From Pseudomonas sp. efr-133-TYG-5 (GTDB lineage: Bacteria; Pseudomonadota; Gammaproteobacteria; Pseudomonadales; Pseudomonadaceae), in contig NZ_JARVSM010000001.1 in NCBI RefSeq assembly GCF_030209175.1, forward strand, positions 2,542,001-2,606,000: DNA of 64,000 nucleotides. The letters run 5' to 3'. The notes beneath the pieces are model-generated. The model ran no database searches. It was not told where the DNA came from and was given only the letters and a program-made list of their open reading frames with translations. This document shows positions 27,643 to 38,532 of the stretch, piece by piece. Positions within the stretch are counted from its first letter, which is position 1; every line of letters starts with the position of its first letter. The translations under genes and the position numbers were made by a program.

Positions 27643-27724
27643 GCAGCGCTGGCCAGCGACGAGCGACAAGTTGCCAGCGAGAGCGCCCAGGCTCCGACTC
27701 GCAGCTTGCCGCTCTTGGTTGCTG

Positions 27725-28030
27725 TCAAACCACCAGATTGTTCATCTCGCAGTATTCGTCCCACTCGACGCCCAGGACCTCGGCAGCTTCGCGGTGCAGC
27801 TCCAGGCGCTTGGCCTCGAACTCCTCCGGCGTGCAGGTGTACTTGAGGGTCAGCTCCCAGGGCTGCAAGCCCTGGGCTTCGGCTTCGTCTTCGAACGCCC
27901 ACTGGATCTGGTCCTTCTGATCATCGGCACTCAGGTCCTTGATCTCTTCCAGCAGTTGCGGGGCGTCGAGCTTGTACTTCTCCAGCGCCTGTTCGTGTCT
28001 TTGCTCTTGGGTCAATTCTTTCACGGTCAT
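27725..28030 (-). CDS. Small acidic protein (possibly DUF6388)
   Basis: 101 residues from the ATG at 28030; an ATG at 28048 would add six residues and cannot be excluded. Acidic, helical, with EQRHEQALEKY at the start, PWEL in the middle and LGVEWDEYCEMNNL near the end. From memory it resembles small Pseudomonas proteins grouped as DUF6388. No signal peptide or membrane segment. It is convergent with nadC across an 82-bp gap that holds imperfect inverted repeats. Confidence 0.72.
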   Translation of the reverse strand: MTVKELTQEQRHEQALEKYKLDAPQLLEEIKDLSADDQKDQIQWAFEDEAEAQGLQPWELTLKYTCTPEEFEAKRLELHREAAEVLGVEWDEYCEMNNLVV

Positions 28031-28223
28031 GTCGTTCTCGCTGATCATGGGAATGGAAGATGGATCTGGATCATCAAGGATCTCTCTGACGCGGTTAATC
28101 CGGCCTTCAGAACCATTCGGGATCATCTGAAAACTGCTGGGCGATGCTCATGCAGGCAACGAATATAGGACGTTTGCATGACGAATTACACGGCTCTTTA
28201 CATCTCTCCCACAAAAAGCTGAC

Positions 28224-28260
28224 CTGGGGGAACATAAATCCGCCTGGCCAGTCATAGCGA
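28224..28260 (+). promoter_or_regulatory. Promoter-like element upstream of the coiled-coil gene
   Basis: ctgggggaacat (28224-28235) followed 16 bp later by tcata. GAACAT-N16-TCATA loosely resembles the AlgU/sigma-E type (GAACTT-N16-TCTGA). The same 12-mer occurs at 2338-2349. Confidence 0.35.
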
Positions 28261-28305
28261 TGTGCTATATCGGCACGTCGCCATGACTGACAAGGAATCC
28301 CAGTG

Positions 28306-28809
28306 ATGCGTAGCGCTTCGAAGCTTTCTGCTGTTCTTTCCACCACCGCAGTGACCGCCCTGCTCGCTGCCTTGGCCCTGCCGGGAAATGCCCTGGCGCT
28401 GGAGCTGAGCAACAGCAGCCCCTCGTTCGGCGACAAGGTCCCGGTGATCCACCGCGACTACGACAAGGACGTGGTCGTGCGCAGCGAGATCAGCATCGAT
28501 GAACTGAAAAAGATGCGCGACACGATCAGCGAGCAATCGCGACAGATCGAAGAGCTCAAGCGCAGCAGCGGCTCGAACTCAAATTCCAGCGCCAGGGAAA
28601 CCGACGAGTTGAAGAGCAAGGTCAAGGAACAGGACCGCCAGTTGGACACCCTCGGCCGCCAGGTGGAAGACCTCAAGCGCAACAACGGCTCCAGCTCAAG
28701 CGCCAGCAGCAGCGAGATCGCCAGCCTGAAGCAGAAAATCAGCGATCAGGATCGCGCGATGGACCAGCTCAAGCGCACCGTCGAGGAGTTGAGTCGCAAG
28801 GTGAAATAA
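28306..28809 (+). CDS. Secreted three-repeat coiled-coil protein of unknown function
   Basis: 167 residues from the ATG at 28306 (AAGGA 9 bases upstream; a GTG one codon earlier is less likely). A signal peptide ends near residue 31 (ALA before LELSN). After a short globular segment come three heptad-rich helices of about 25 residues, each beginning with a charged E/D-L-K pattern and separated by Ser/Asn-rich linkers (SSGSNSNSS, NNGSSSSASSS). No cysteine, lipobox or membrane segment in the mature part. Probably periplasmic. I do not recognise a named family. Confidence 0.78.
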   Translation: MRSASKLSAVLSTTAVTALLAALALPGNALALELSNSSPSFGDKVPVIHRDYDKDVVVRSEISIDELKKMRDTISEQSRQIEELKRSSGSNSNSSARETDELKSKVKEQDRQLDTLGRQVEDLKRNNGSSSSASSSEIASLKQKISDQDRAMDQLKRTVEELSRKVK

Positions 28810-28815
28810 GGGGGA

Positions 28816-28891
28816 TGGTGCCCGAGACAGGAATCGAACCTGCGACCTTCGCGTTACGAGTGCGCTGCTCTACCGGCTGAGCTACACGGGC
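28816..28891 (-). tRNA. tRNA-Thr (anticodon CGU)
   Basis: 76 bases including an encoded CCA. Cloverleaf: acceptor GCCCGTG/CTCGGGC, D-arm GCTC/GAGC, anticodon loop CTCGTAA with CGT, T-arm GCAGG-TTCGATT-CCTGT. Very close to E. coli thrW. Pairs 6-67 (U-U) and 31-39 (A-C) are non-canonical. Confidence 0.95.
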
Positions 28892-28961
28892 GGTGGGCTA
28901 AACCTAGCACCGGTCTCGGCGTCCGGCAACCTGGCCACGACAGCAAAAGCGTGCGGACAAA

Positions 28962-28995
28962 AAAAGGCCCCGTCGTTTTCACGGCGGGGCCTTTT
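28962..28995 (-). terminator. Intrinsic terminator of pnp
   Basis: A 14-bp stem with one G-T pair (28962-28975 / 28982-28995) around a tttt-rich loop, with A/T runs on both flanks, so it works on the minus strand after pnp and possibly in both directions. Confidence 0.9.
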
Positions 28996-29019
28996 CATTG
29001 CGCTAACGCGACGGGGTGA

Positions 29020-31125
29020 TTAAACGCCCGAAGCCTTGGCCGCTGCCACGTCTTTGATGGACAGCTTGATACGGCCGCGGTTGTCCACGTCCAGTACCAG
29101 CACTTCCACTTCCTGGCCTTCTTTGAGGATGTCGGTCACTTTCTCTACGCGAGCGTCGCTCAGCATCGAGATGTGCACCAGACCGTCCTTGCCTGGCAGG
29201 ATGTTGACGAATGCGCCGAAGTCGACGATGCGCTCAACCTTGCCGACGTAGATCTTGCCGATCTCGGCCTCTGCGGTGATACCCAGAACGCGCTGACGTG
29301 CTGCTTCAGCCGCTTCCTTGGTTTCGCCGAAGATCTTGATCGAACCGTCGTCTTCGATGTCGATCGACGCCTTGGTCTCTTCGCAGATCGCACGGATGGT
29401 CGCGCCACCTTTACCGATAACGTCACGGATCTTGTCGGTGTCGATCTTCATCGCGATCATGGTCGGAGCGTTGGCCGACAGTTCGGTACGCGACTGGCCG
29501 ATAATCTGGTTCATCTGGCCGAGGATGTTCAGGCGCGCTTCCAGGGCTTGGCCCAGAGCGATTTCCATGATCTCTTCGGTGATGCCCTTGATCTTGATGT
29601 CCATCTGCAGCGCAGTAACGCCTTTGGCGGTACCGGCTACTTTGAAGTCCATGTCGCCGAGGTGGTCTTCGTCACCCAGGATGTCGGTCAGGACGGCGAA
29701 CTTCTCGCCTTCTTTAACCAGACCCATGGCGATACCGGCAACCGGCGCCTTCATCGGTACACCCGCGTCCATCAGGGCCAGGGAAGCGCCGCAGACGGAA
29801 GCCATCGAGCTGGAACCGTTGGATTCGGTGATTTCCGAAACCACACGGATGGTGTACGGGAACACGTCAGCGGCCGGCAGCATGGCCGAAACCGAACGAC
29901 GGGCCAGACGACCGTGACCGATTTCACGGCGACCGGCGCCACCCATGCGACCACACTCGCCTACCGAGAACGGCGGGAAGTTGTAGTGCAGCATGAACGG
30001 GTCTTTTTTCTCGCCTTCCAGGGTGTCCAGCAGCTGTGCGTCACGGGCAGTGCCCAGTGTCGCGACGACCAGGGCCTGGGTTTCACCACGGGTGAACAGC
30101 GCCGAACCGTGAGTCTTCGGCAGCACGCCGACTTCGATGTTCAGCGGACGTACGGTGCGGGTGTCGCGGCCGTCGATACGTGGCTTGCCGTTAACGATGT
30201 TTTCGCGGACGGTGCGGTATTCGATTTCACCGAAAGCGGCTTTGACTTCAGCGGCCGAAGGCTGGCCTTCTTCGCCGGACAGCTTGGCAACGACCTGGTC
30301 TTTCAGCTCGCCCAGACGTGCGTAGCGGTCAGCCTTGACGGTGATGGTGTAAGCCTGGGAGATCGCTTCGCCGAACTCGGCACGGATCGCGCCCAGCAGC
30401 TCGGTGGCTTCCGGAGCCGGAGCCCAGGTCCAGGTTGGCTTGGCAGCTTCGGCAGCGAGTTCCTTGACGGCGTTGATCACCACCTGGAATTCGTCGTGAG
30501 CGAACAGGACCGCGCCCAGCATCTGGTCTTCGGTCAGCTCTTTGGCTTCCGATTCAACCATCAGTACAGCGTCGGAAGTACCGGCAACGACCATGTCCAG
30601 GCTCGAAGCAGCTTGCTGCTCGTAGGTCGGGTTCAGCAGGTAGCCGGTGCTTTCGTGGAAAGCCACGCGAGCGGCGCCGATCGGGCCGTCGAACGGAATG
30701 CCCGAGATAGCCAGGGCAGCCGAGGTACCGATCATCGCAGCGATGTCCGGATCGGTCTTCTTGCTGGTGGAAACGACGGTGCAGACAACCTGCACTTCGT
30801 TCATGAAACCTTCTGGGAACAGCGGACGGATCGGACGGTCGATCAGTCGGGAAGTCAGGGTTTCTTTCTCGGAAGGACGGCCTTCGCGCTTGAAGAAACC
30901 GCCAGGGATCTTACCGGCAGCGTAGGTCTTTTCCTGGTAGTGAACGGACAGAGGGAAAAAGCCCTTGCCCGGATCGGCTTGCTTGGCACCGACGACGGTC
31001 ACCAATACGCTGACGTCGTCGTCAACGGTGACCAATACTGCGCCGGAGGCCTGACGGGCGATACGGCCGGTCTCGAGGGTAACGGTCGACTGACCGAACT
31101 GGAATTTTTTGATTACCGGGTTCAC
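29020..31125 (-). CDS. pnp: Polyribonucleotide nucleotidyltransferase (PNPase)
   Basis: 701 residues. Two RNase PH-like domains separated by a helical domain, then KH ([22 protein letters not shown]) and S1 ([19 protein letters not shown]) RNA-binding domains. It degrades mRNA 3' to 5' with phosphate and is part of the degradosome. Last gene of the nusA-infB-rpsO superoperon. The 196-bp leader after rpsO is where RNase III-dependent autoregulation acts in E. coli; I see several small stems there but no decisive site. Confidence 0.97.
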   Translation of the reverse strand: MNPVIKKFQFGQSTVTLETGRIARQASGAVLVTVDDDVSVLVTVVGAKQADPGKGFFPLSVHYQEKTYAAGKIPGGFFKREGRPSEKETLTSRLIDRPIRPLFPEGFMNEVQVVCTVVSTSKKTDPDIAAMIGTSAALAISGIPFDGPIGAARVAFHESTGYLLNPTYEQQAASSLDMVVAGTSDAVLMVESEAKELTEDQMLGAVLFAHDEFQVVINAVKELAAEAAKPTWTWAPAPEATELLGAIRAEFGEAISQAYTITVKADRYARLGELKDQVVAKLSGEEGQPSAAEVKAAFGEIEYRTVRENIVNGKPRIDGRDTRTVRPLNIEVGVLPKTHGSALFTRGETQALVVATLGTARDAQLLDTLEGEKKDPFMLHYNFPPFSVGECGRMGGAGRREIGHGRLARRSVSAMLPAADVFPYTIRVVSEITESNGSSSMASVCGASLALMDAGVPMKAPVAGIAMGLVKEGEKFAVLTDILGDEDHLGDMDFKVAGTAKGVTALQMDIKIKGITEEIMEIALGQALEARLNILGQMNQIIGQSRTELSANAPTMIAMKIDTDKIRDVIGKGGATIRAICEETKASIDIEDDGSIKIFGETKEAAEAARQRVLGITAEAEIGKIYVGKVERIVDFGAFVNILPGKDGLVHISMLSDARVEKVTDILKEGQEVEVLVLDVDNRGRIKLSIKDVAAAKASGV

Positions 31126-31321
31126 GGTGTCCTACCTTCTTTGTGGCTCTTGGGGGAACTGGTTTTCTTGCGAAATTCTTGGGCAATGTCGGGAATCGGC
31201 CCGCCCCATCGTCCGGGGTAAAACGTGTATCCAGATAAAACTTGAGGCTGGAAGCCTGCCGGACGCCGGCGGAAAACCGCTGACGTCTGACAGACAACCA
31301 ACCTCATGGCGCAATCGCTGA

Positions 31322-31591
31322 TTAGCGACGCAGACCCAGGCGACCGATCAGAGCGCTGTAACGGCTCAGGTCTTTGCCTTTCAGGTAGTCCAGCAGCTTA
31401 CGACGCTGGTTTACCATGCGGATCAGACCACGACGGGAGTGGTGGTCTTTACCGTTGGCCTTGAAGTGACCTTGCAGTTTGTTGATGTTGGCGGTCAGCA
31501 GTGCAACTTGCACTTCTGGCGAACCAGTATCACCAACAGCTTGCTGGTAGTCGGCAACGATTTGAGCTTTTTCTTGAACGTCGAGAGCCAT
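31322..31591 (-). CDS. rpsO: 30S ribosomal protein S15
   Basis: 89 residues, the universal length. The conserved [13 protein letters not shown] and HHSRRGL motifs that contact 16S rRNA helix 22 are present. It lies between truB and pnp as in other gamma-proteobacteria. The 117-bp leader contains a gaaactgtttcaaagaaacggtttc inverted segment (about 31609-31635) that may serve translational autocontrol. Confidence 0.97.
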   Translation of the reverse strand: MALDVQEKAQIVADYQQAVGDTGSPEVQVALLTANINKLQGHFKANGKDHHSRRGLIRMVNQRRKLLDYLKGKDLSRYSALIGRLGLRR

Positions 31592-31708
31592 GAGGCAATC
31601 CTTTTATCAGGAAACTGTTTCAAAGAAACGGTTTCAACAGGCCAGGGACAAATCCCTGTATCTATAAATGAGTAGTGACCGTGCCTGTTAACAGCCACAC
31701 TCGTTCGG

Positions 31709-32626
31709 TCATTCTGACCGAATCAGTCGACGCGGCGCGATGCGCCCGTCTTCGCTCACTTCACCGATACCGATGAAGCGACCATTGTGATCCTGTACCC
31801 GCACCATGCCGAACTTCGGCGCTTCCGGGGCCCGTACTGGCTGGCCGTTGAGCCAGTAGAACGCGCTCGCTTCCGAGAACTGCAACAGTGGCCAATCCTG
31901 CAGGCCGCTGTCCGATGGCATCAGGAAGCGGTCGACCGCTTCGTTGCCGCCTTCGGCATGTACCGCTTCCAGCTCTTCGAGGGTCACGGTCTGCGCCAGG
32001 GTAAAAGGCCCGGCCTGGGTACGGCGCAATTCCGCGACGTACGCACCACAACCGAGTTGCTCACCGATATCCTCCACCAGGGTGCGGATATAGGTGCCCT
32101 TGCTGCAATCCACCGCGAGTCGCGCAGTATCGCCTTCGAAGGCCAGCAATTCCAAGCGCGCAATAGTAACAGAACGCGGTTCGCGCTCCACTACTTCGCC
32201 TGCACGCGCCAGCTTGTACAGCGGCTGCCCGTCACGCTTGAGGGCCGAGTACATAGGCGGTATCTGGCTGATTTGACCGCGAAATTTCGGCAGAACCGCT
32301 TCGATATCTGCGCGACCAACGGTCACCGGGCGCTCCTGCAAAACCTCGCCCTCGGCATCCGCCGTGGTAGTGGTCTTGCCCAGTTGCGCCAGGGTTTCAT
32401 AACCCTTGTCGGAATCGAGCAGGTATTGCGAGAACTTGGTCGCCTCGCCGAAGCACAGCGGCAGCACGCCGGTGGCCAGCGGGTCGAGGCTGCCGGTGTG
32501 CCCGGCCTTCTCGGCATTGAGCAGCCAGCGAACCTTCTGCAACGCGGCGTTGGAGGTGAACCCTAGCGGCTTGTCGAGCAGGATGATACCGCTGACGTTA
32601 CGACGGATACGTTTGACCTGAGCCAC
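31709..32626 (-). CDS. truB: tRNA pseudouridine-55 synthase
   Basis: 305 residues. Catalytic aspartate in [12 protein letters not shown] (around residue 48), the start [13 protein letters not shown], and a C-terminal PUA-like domain. It makes pseudouridine 55 in the tRNA T-loop. Four bp after rbfA. Confidence 0.96.
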   Translation of the reverse strand: MAQVKRIRRNVSGIILLDKPLGFTSNAALQKVRWLLNAEKAGHTGSLDPLATGVLPLCFGEATKFSQYLLDSDKGYETLAQLGKTTTTADAEGEVLQERPVTVGRADIEAVLPKFRGQISQIPPMYSALKRDGQPLYKLARAGEVVEREPRSVTIARLELLAFEGDTARLAVDCSKGTYIRTLVEDIGEQLGCGAYVAELRRTQAGPFTLAQTVTLEELEAVHAEGGNEAVDRFLMPSDSGLQDWPLLQFSEASAFYWLNGQPVRAPEAPKFGMVRVQDHNGRFIGIGEVSEDGRIAPRRLIRSE

Positions 32627-32630
32627 CGAG

Positions 32631-33029
32631 TTACTCCTTGGTGTCTTCAGGTGCAGCCGCCACGTGCTGATTGTCTTCAGCCACGGCGCGCTCGATCAGG
32701 GCCGACAGGTGCGCACCCCGTACGACGCTTTCGTCGTAGTGGAAGTGCAGTTGCGGCACGCTGCGCAACTTCATTTCACGGGCCAGCTGCATGCGCAGGA
32801 AACCTGCGGCCGCATTGAGCACCTTGATGCTTTGCGCGATGTCTTCGGCGTTGTCCTGCCCCATCACGGTGATGAAGATCTTCGCGTGACCGACGTCACG
32901 GCTGACTTCCACGGCGGTGATGGTGACCAGGCCGACGCGCGGGTCTTTGACTTCACGACGGATCAGCTGGGCCAGCTCACGCTGCATCTGATCGCCGATA
33001 CGTTGGGTACGGCTGTATTCTTTTGCCAT
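32631..33029 (-). CDS. rbfA: 30S ribosome-binding factor A
   Basis: 132 residues, single KH-like domain with the start [18 protein letters not shown]. It aids late 16S rRNA processing and cold adaptation. Between infB and truB. A long hairpin (33084-33117) in the infB-rbfA gap may reduce read-through. Confidence 0.96.
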   Translation of the reverse strand: MAKEYSRTQRIGDQMQRELAQLIRREVKDPRVGLVTITAVEVSRDVGHAKIFITVMGQDNAEDIAQSIKVLNAAAGFLRMQLAREMKLRSVPQLHFHYDESVVRGAHLSALIERAVAEDNQHVAAAPEDTKE

Positions 33030-33083
33030 GATTTGTTACCTGTTACTGCCCCGCGGTGAAACCCGCAAGGTCTGAAAGCGGCA

Positions 33084-33117
33084 AACGCCCGGCCTGACAA
33101 ATGCCAGACCGGGCGTT
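33084..33117 (-). terminator. Hairpin in the infB-rbfA gap
   Basis: A 13-bp stem with one mismatch (33084-33096 / 33105-33117). Only three T residues follow on the minus strand, so partial termination or mRNA processing is more likely than a full stop. Confidence 0.55.
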
Positions 33118-33188
33118 GCGTTTAGAGTCCTGACGCCGTGCCGCGCATCTGCATGCGGCGGCTCGACGTGGCCCTTGAAGTGCGCGAG

Positions 33189-35708
33189 TCAGAGGCTACG
33201 AGCAACCTGAACCTTCTCGAAGACTTCGATCTTGTCGCCGACTTTGACGTCGTTGTAGCTCTTCACGCCGATACCGCATTCCATGCCGGCACGTACTTCG
33301 GAAGCGTCATCCTTGAAGCGGCGCAGGGATTCCAGCTCGCCTTCGAAGATAACGATGTCTTCACGCAGTACACGGATCGGACGGTTACGGTGAACGACAC
33401 CTTCGATCACCATGCAACCGGCAATCGCGCCGAACTTCGGCGAACGGAACACGTCACGCACTTCGGCCACACCCAGGATGTTCTCGCGAACATCGCTGCC
33501 GAGCATGCCGGTCAGGGCTTTCTTGACGTCTTCGATGATGTCGTAGATCACGTTGTAGTAACGCATGTCCAGACCTTCCTGCTCGACGATCTTCCGTGCG
33601 CCAGCATCGGCACGCACGTTGAAGCCGAACAGTACAGCGTTGGAAGCCAGTGCCAGGTTGGCGTCGGATTCGGTGATACCACCGACACCGCCACCGACCA
33701 CGCGCACTTGCACTTCGTCGTTGCCCAGGCCGTTCAAAGCGCCCTGCAAAGCTTCCAGCGAACCACGGACGTCGGATTTGAGGACGATGTTGAGCGTCTT
33801 CTTCTCTTCCTGACCCATGCTTTCGAAGATGTTTTCCAGCTTGCCGGCGTGAGCGCGAGCCAGTTTGACTTCGCGGAACTTGCCTTGACGGAACAGCGCC
33901 ACTTCACGGGCTTTCTTCTCGTCGGCAACCACACTCATCTCGTCGCCAGCGTCCGGTGTACCGTCCAGGCCGAGGATCTCGACCGGAATGGCCGGACCTG
34001 CTTCCTTGATCGGCTTGCCGTTCTCGTCGAGCATGGCGCGCACGCGGCCATAGTTCGAGCCGACCAGCACCATGTCGCCTTGACGCAGCGTACCGTCCTG
34101 AACCAGCACGGTCGCCACCGGGCCACGGCCCTTGTCGAGACGCGATTCAACCACGACACCACGGCCAGGAGCCGAAGGAGTGGCGGTCAGTTCGAGAACT
34201 TCGGCCTGCAGCAGGACGGCTTCGAGCAGCTCGTCAACGCCGGTACCCATTTTCGCCGAAACCGGTACGAATGGCGTGTCGCCACCCCAGTCTTCGGAGG
34301 TCACGCCGTGAACCGACAGTTCGCTGCGGATACGATCGAGATCGGCGCCCGGCTTGTCGATTTTGTTCACTGCCACCACCAGCGGAACGCCAGCAGCCTG
34401 AGCGTGCTGAACAGCTTCGATGGTCTGTGGCATCACGCCGTCGTCCGCCGCAACCACCAGGATCACGATGTCGGTCGCCTTGGCACCACGGGCACGCATT
34501 GCGGTAAACGCGGCGTGGCCCGGGGTATCGAGGAAGGTGACCATGCCGCGTTCGGTTTCAACGTGGTAGGCACCGATGTGCTGGGTGATGCCACCGGCTT
34601 CGCCAGCAGCTACCTTGGCACGACGGATGTAGTCGAGCAGCGAGGTCTTACCGTGGTCAACGTGGCCCATTACGGTCACGACTGGCGCACGAGGAACCGC
34701 TTCACCTTCGAACTTCAGGGACTCGGCCAGGGAATCTTCCAGGGCGGTGTCGCTGACCAGGGTCACTTTGTGGCCCAGTTCTTCGGCAACCAGTTGGGCA
34801 GTTTCCTGATCCAGTACCTGGTTGATGGTGGCCGGTGTACCCAGCTTGAACATGAACTTGATGATTTCGGCAGCCTTGACCGACATCTGCTGGGCGAGAT
34901 CGCCAACAGTGATGGTTTCGCCGATCTTCACTTCACGCACGACAGGGCCGGTCGGGCTCTGGAAACCGTGGGCGTTGCGTTTCTTCAGCTTGGCCTTGCC
35001 GCGACCACCACGACGGAAACCGTCGCTTTCTTCGTCGGTAGTGCGTGGTGCCACACGTGGCGCCGGCGCTTTTTCCTTGACCGAAGCGCGATGCGGAGCG
35101 TTTTTACGCTCGCCATCACCGCCGCCGCGACGGTTGTTGTCGTCGGCACGTGGCTTGTCCGGACGGCGCTGTTCGTCACGCTTGCGAGTGTCGGCAGCCG
35201 GTGCTGGCGCCACGACCGGCGCAGCTTCACGCACAGGTTCGGCAACCGCAGCAGGCGCTGCAACAGCGTCAACGGTAGCGGCCGGCGCAGCAGCAGGCTG
35301 GCGACGCGCTTCTTCTTCGGCGCGTTGCTTGGCTTCTTCTTCAGCCTTCTGACGGGCAGCATTTTCTACTGCGCGACGCTCATCCAGTTCACGCTTGCGC
35401 TCGGCTTCGATTTCTTCCGGGCTGCGTTGTACGAAAACTTTCTTCTTGCGGACTTCAACGCTGATGCTTTTGCTGCCAGCCACACGCAGGGTGCTGGTGG
35501 TTTTACGCTGCAGCGTGATCTTGCGTGGTTCTTCCACTTTCGCCTTGTGACTGCTCTTCAAGTGAGTCAGCAGGGATTGCTTCTCACTGTCAGTCACATT
35601 TTCTTCGGCGGCGGTGTGCGGCAGACCTGCCTCACGCATCTGCTGCAACAGGCGCTCTACCGGTGTTTTGACCTCATCGGCCAGTTGTTTCACCGTGACT
35701 TGCGTCAT
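33189..35708 (-). CDS. infB: Translation initiation factor IF-2
   Basis: 839 residues. An N-terminal IF2N domain, then a long Lys/Glu/Ala-Pro-rich linker (about residues 85-260) with the second IF2N module, then the GTPase domain with G1 [10 protein letters not shown]3 DTPGH and G4 NKID, and the beta-barrel domains that bind fMet-tRNA. Second after nusA in the superoperon. Confidence 0.97.
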   Translation of the reverse strand: MTQVTVKQLADEVKTPVERLLQQMREAGLPHTAAEENVTDSEKQSLLTHLKSSHKAKVEEPRKITLQRKTTSTLRVAGSKSISVEVRKKKVFVQRSPEEIEAERKRELDERRAVENAARQKAEEEAKQRAEEEARRQPAAAPAATVDAVAAPAAVAEPVREAAPVVAPAPAADTRKRDEQRRPDKPRADDNNRRGGGDGERKNAPHRASVKEKAPAPRVAPRTTDEESDGFRRGGRGKAKLKKRNAHGFQSPTGPVVREVKIGETITVGDLAQQMSVKAAEIIKFMFKLGTPATINQVLDQETAQLVAEELGHKVTLVSDTALEDSLAESLKFEGEAVPRAPVVTVMGHVDHGKTSLLDYIRRAKVAAGEAGGITQHIGAYHVETERGMVTFLDTPGHAAFTAMRARGAKATDIVILVVAADDGVMPQTIEAVQHAQAAGVPLVVAVNKIDKPGADLDRIRSELSVHGVTSEDWGGDTPFVPVSAKMGTGVDELLEAVLLQAEVLELTATPSAPGRGVVVESRLDKGRGPVATVLVQDGTLRQGDMVLVGSNYGRVRAMLDENGKPIKEAGPAIPVEILGLDGTPDAGDEMSVVADEKKAREVALFRQGKFREVKLARAHAGKLENIFESMGQEEKKTLNIVLKSDVRGSLEALQGALNGLGNDEVQVRVVGGGVGGITESDANLALASNAVLFGFNVRADAGARKIVEQEGLDMRYYNVIYDIIEDVKKALTGMLGSDVRENILGVAEVRDVFRSPKFGAIAGCMVIEGVVHRNRPIRVLREDIVIFEGELESLRRFKDDASEVRAGMECGIGVKSYNDVKVGDKIEVFEKVQVARSL

Positions 35709-35735
35709 GCACTTCTCTCCTCAGGCCGCGCCTAA

Positions 35736-37217
35736 TTACTCGAACCAGTGGGCTCGGGCGGCCATGATCAACTTGCCGGCACGATCATCGTCAATGCCGT
35801 CGATGTCGAGCAGGTCGTCAATAGACTGCTCGGCCAGGTCTTCGCGGGTAATTACGCCGCGCACCGCCAGTTCCATCGCCAAATCCTTGTCCATACCCTC
35901 AAGCGAGAGCAGGTCTTCGGCCGGATGGGCGTCTGCCAGCTTTTCCTCAGTAGCGATGGCTTTGGTCAACAAGCGATCCTTGGCGCGAGCACGAAGCTCG
36001 TTGACGATGTCTTCGTCAAAGCCGTCGATGTTGAGCATTTCTTCCAACGGTACGTAGGCAATCTCTTCCAGGCTGGTGAAGCCTTCATCTACCAGCACCT
36101 GAGCCAGTTCTTCGTCGACTTCCAGCTCGTCGATGAAGTTGCGCAGGATGTCGCCGGTTTCTGCTTGCTGCTTAGCCTGGATGTCCGATTCGGTCATCAC
36201 GTTCAGGGTCCAGCCAGTCAACTGGCTGGCCAGACGTACGTTCTGACCACCGCGACCGATGGCCTGAGCCAGATTGTCTGCGCCAACGGCGATGTCCATG
36301 GCATGGGCATCTTCGTCAACGATAATGGCCGCCACTTCTGCCGGCGACATGGCATTGATCACGAACTGCGCCGGGTTATCGTCCCACAGGACGATATCGA
36401 CACGTTCGCCACCCAACTCGCCCGACACGGCCTGGACGCGCGAACCGCGCATACCGATGCACGCGCCCTGCGGGTCGATGCGTTTGTCCTTGGAACGGAC
36501 AGCGATCTTGGCACGCGAACCCGGATCACGGGACGCCGCCATTACTTCGATCAGGCCTTCAGCGATTTCCGGCACTTCGATACGGAACAGCTCGATCAGC
36601 ATTTCCGGCGCGGTACGCGACAGGATCAGCTGCGGGCCGCGGTTCTCGGTGCGGATTTCCTTGAGCAGCGCACGCAGACGCACGCCGACACGGAAGGTTT
36701 CGCGAGAAATGATGTCTTCACGGGCCAGCAACGCTTCGGCGTTGTTACCCAGATCGACGATCACGTTGTCGCGAGTCACTTTCTTCACGGTGCCGGAGAT
36801 GATTTCTCCCAGGCGCTCGCGATAAGCGTCAACCACTTGAGCGCGCTCGGCTTCACGCACTTTCTGCACGATGACTTGCTTGGCAGTCTGTGCGGCGATG
36901 CGGCCGAACTCGATGGATTCGATTTTTTCTTCAACAACGTCGCCAACCTTGGCGCCAGGATGCGTTTCGGCAACCTTGCTCGGCCAGGTTTCGATGGCCG
37001 GATCGTCAAGATCATTCTCTTCGACGACCGTCCAGCGACGGAATGTTTCGTAAGAACCGGTGTGGCGGTTGATTTCCACACGCAGGTCAACTTCGTCTTC
37101 AAAACGCTTTTTGGTAGCAGTGGCCAGAGCCAGCTCCAGCGCTTCAAAAATTACGCTTGCCGGTACGCCCTTTTCATTGGATACCGACTCAACAACCAGC
37201 AGTACTTCTTTGCTCAT
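35736..37217 (-). CDS. nusA: Transcription termination/antitermination protein NusA
   Basis: 493 residues from the ATG at 37217; an in-frame start at 37238 would add seven residues. N-terminal RNA-polymerase-binding domain, S1, two KH domains (including [13 protein letters not shown]), and C-terminal acidic repeats with [16 protein letters not shown] and the related LDIDGI copy. It slows polymerase at hairpins and takes part in rRNA antitermination. In E. coli it autoregulates this operon. Confidence 0.97.
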   Translation of the reverse strand: MSKEVLLVVESVSNEKGVPASVIFEALELALATATKKRFEDEVDLRVEINRHTGSYETFRRWTVVEENDLDDPAIETWPSKVAETHPGAKVGDVVEEKIESIEFGRIAAQTAKQVIVQKVREAERAQVVDAYRERLGEIISGTVKKVTRDNVIVDLGNNAEALLAREDIISRETFRVGVRLRALLKEIRTENRGPQLILSRTAPEMLIELFRIEVPEIAEGLIEVMAASRDPGSRAKIAVRSKDKRIDPQGACIGMRGSRVQAVSGELGGERVDIVLWDDNPAQFVINAMSPAEVAAIIVDEDAHAMDIAVGADNLAQAIGRGGQNVRLASQLTGWTLNVMTESDIQAKQQAETGDILRNFIDELEVDEELAQVLVDEGFTSLEEIAYVPLEEMLNIDGFDEDIVNELRARAKDRLLTKAIATEEKLADAHPAEDLLSLEGMDKDLAMELAVRGVITREDLAEQSIDDLLDIDGIDDDRAGKLIMAARAHWFE

Positions 37218-37264
37218 CGTACGCCTCGCCTTTCGCAAGCCATTGGATCCGCGGGATCCGCGTC

Positions 37265-37723
37265 TCAGTCAAAACTGGGAATAATGTTGGCCTTGTCGAT
37301 CATATCGATCGGCAACAGGAATTCATGGTCATCTACCTGCACCACGACGTCCTGCTCTTCTACACCGCGCAGAAGGCCCTGAAAGTTGCGTCGACCTTCA
37401 AAAGGCGAGCGCAGCTTGATCTTCACTTGTTCACCGGCAAATTTTGCAAACTGCTCAAGAGTGAACAGCGGGCGCTCCATGCCAGGCGAGGAAACTTCGA
37501 GGGTGTATTCAACGGAAATTGGATCTTCAACATCCAGCACACCGCTGATCTGACGGCTGACAATGGCGCAATCGTCCACCAGCACGCCGCCCTCTTTATC
37601 GATATAAACGCGCAACATCGAGTGACGACCCTGAGCCGAGAACTCGATACCCCAGCATTCATAGCCCAGGGCCACGACCACCGGGGCCAGCAAGGCCTGC
37701 AACTCTTCTAGCTTGCTCGACAC
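37265..37723 (-). CDS. rimP: Ribosome maturation factor RimP
   Basis: 152 residues from a GTG at 37723 with GGGGG about 7 bases upstream. Conserved RVYID, VS-Q-S-LD and [11 protein letters not shown] segments. It is needed for 30S maturation. First protein gene after the tRNA-fMet gene, as in the E. coli metY-rimP-nusA operon. Two strong hairpins lie in its leader. Confidence 0.95.
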   Translation of the reverse strand: MSSKLEELQALLAPVVVALGYECWGIEFSAQGRHSMLRVYIDKEGGVLVDDCAIVSRQISGVLDVEDPISVEYTLEVSSPGMERPLFTLEQFAKFAGEQVKIKLRSPFEGRRNFQGLLRGVEEQDVVVQVDDHEFLLPIDMIDKANIIPSFD

Positions 37724-37763
37724 CTGAACCCCCTAGTGCATGATATGTGCATGCTTTGCAAAA

Positions 37764-37787
37764 TAAAAAAATGGGCGAAACGCCCAT
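37764..37787 (-). terminator. Terminator-like hairpin 41 bp upstream of rimP
   Basis: Stem atgggcg/cgcccat with loop of three, followed on the minus strand by seven T residues. It would end most transcripts from the tRNA side before rimP, which suggests an attenuator or that rimP has its own promoter. Confidence 0.82.
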
Positions 37788-37834
37788 CCTTGAAACGCCG
37801 TCGAACAGCGGCGTTGAAAGTGTCCAGCTAACAA

Positions 37835-37855
37835 AAAGCCCCTTAAAAGGGGCTC
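37835..37855 (-). terminator. Intrinsic terminator of tRNA-fMet
   Basis: agcccctt/aaggggct stem (37838-37855) with T run on the minus strand, 8 bases after the tRNA 3' end. Confidence 0.88.
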
Positions 37856-37862
37856 CTTAAAC

Positions 37863-37939
<77 letters not shown>

Positions 37940-38006
37940 ACAAAGCTGGGGCGGAAGTATACGACCGATCCCTTATAGGGTCAATGTAACCTTCCACCTG
38001 CAAGAA

Positions 38007-38024
38007 AGCCCGCAACAGCGGGCT
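38007..38024 (-). terminator. Intrinsic terminator of tRNA-Leu
   Basis: agcccgc/gcgggct stem with loop aaca and a short T-rich tail on the minus strand, 12 bp after the tRNA. Confidence 0.75.
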
Positions 38025-38036
38025 CTCCTGACTAAT

Positions 38037-38122
38037 TGGTACCGAGAAGGGGACTCGAACCCCTACACCCTATGGGCACAACCACCTCAAGGTTGCGTGT
38101 CTACCAATTCCACCACCTCGGC
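38037..38122 (-). tRNA. tRNA-Leu (GAG)
   Basis: 86 bases with a long variable arm (class II) and CCA. Anticodon loop CTTGAGG with GAG. It lies 22 bp after secG, matching the secG-leuU-metY order of gamma-proteobacteria. Confidence 0.97.
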
Positions 38123-38144
38123 AAAACTACGTTTGAAACCCTTC

Positions 38145-38528
38145 TTACTTCTGCTCTTGAGCTGGAGGTACGTCAGTCGCTGGAGTAGCCGACTTTTGCT
38201 CTTGAAGCACCGGGACATCATCAGAAGCCGGTTGTTGCTTTGGAACTTCCAACACTGCCGGGTTTGGCAATCCTGCTTGAGTCAGCTGGTGAGCCTTCTC
38301 TTTAGCAAAGTAACCTAACCCCAAGCTGGTTATGAAGAAACCGGCGGCAAGTATAGCAGTAAACTTACTAAGAAAGGTAGAGGAACCTTGGCTTCCGAAC
38401 ACAGTATTTGAAGCACCTGCTCCGAAAGACGCGCCAGCGTCCGCACCTTTACCCTGCTGCAGCAAAACCAGAGCTACTACGCCCAATGCACCCAGCAGAT
38501 GAAAAACGACTACGACTGTTTCCAGCAT
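38145..38528 (-). CDS. secG: Preprotein translocase subunit SecG
   Basis: 127 residues from the ATG at 38528. Two membrane segments (about 3-21 and 55-73) flank the Gly/Ala-rich [15 protein letters not shown] loop and a low-complexity hydrophilic C terminus with PPAQEQK. It enhances SecYEG translocation. Four bp after tpiA. Confidence 0.95.
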   Translation of the reverse strand: MLETVVVVFHLLGALGVVALVLLQQGKGADAGASFGAGASNTVFGSQGSSTFLSKFTAILAAGFFITSLGLGYFAKEKAHQLTQAGLPNPAVLEVPKQQPASDDVPVLQEQKSATPATDVPPAQEQK

Positions 38529-38532
38529 TTTT

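Noticed and set aside
27643..27724. REP element between nadC and the small acidic gene
   Set aside because: Only imperfect, short inverted matches around gcgagcgacaag and cttgccgctc; too weak to call.
29173..31221. 682-residue ORF antisense to pnp
   Set aside because: Shadow of pnp; no start signal and no recognisable domain.
31126..31321. RNase III processing stem in the rpsO-pnp gap
   Set aside because: Only short stems such as aggct/agcct are visible; no long duplex could be supported by eye.
33138..35735. 865-residue ORF antisense to infB
   Set aside because: Low-complexity composition and perfect overlap with a highly conserved gene.
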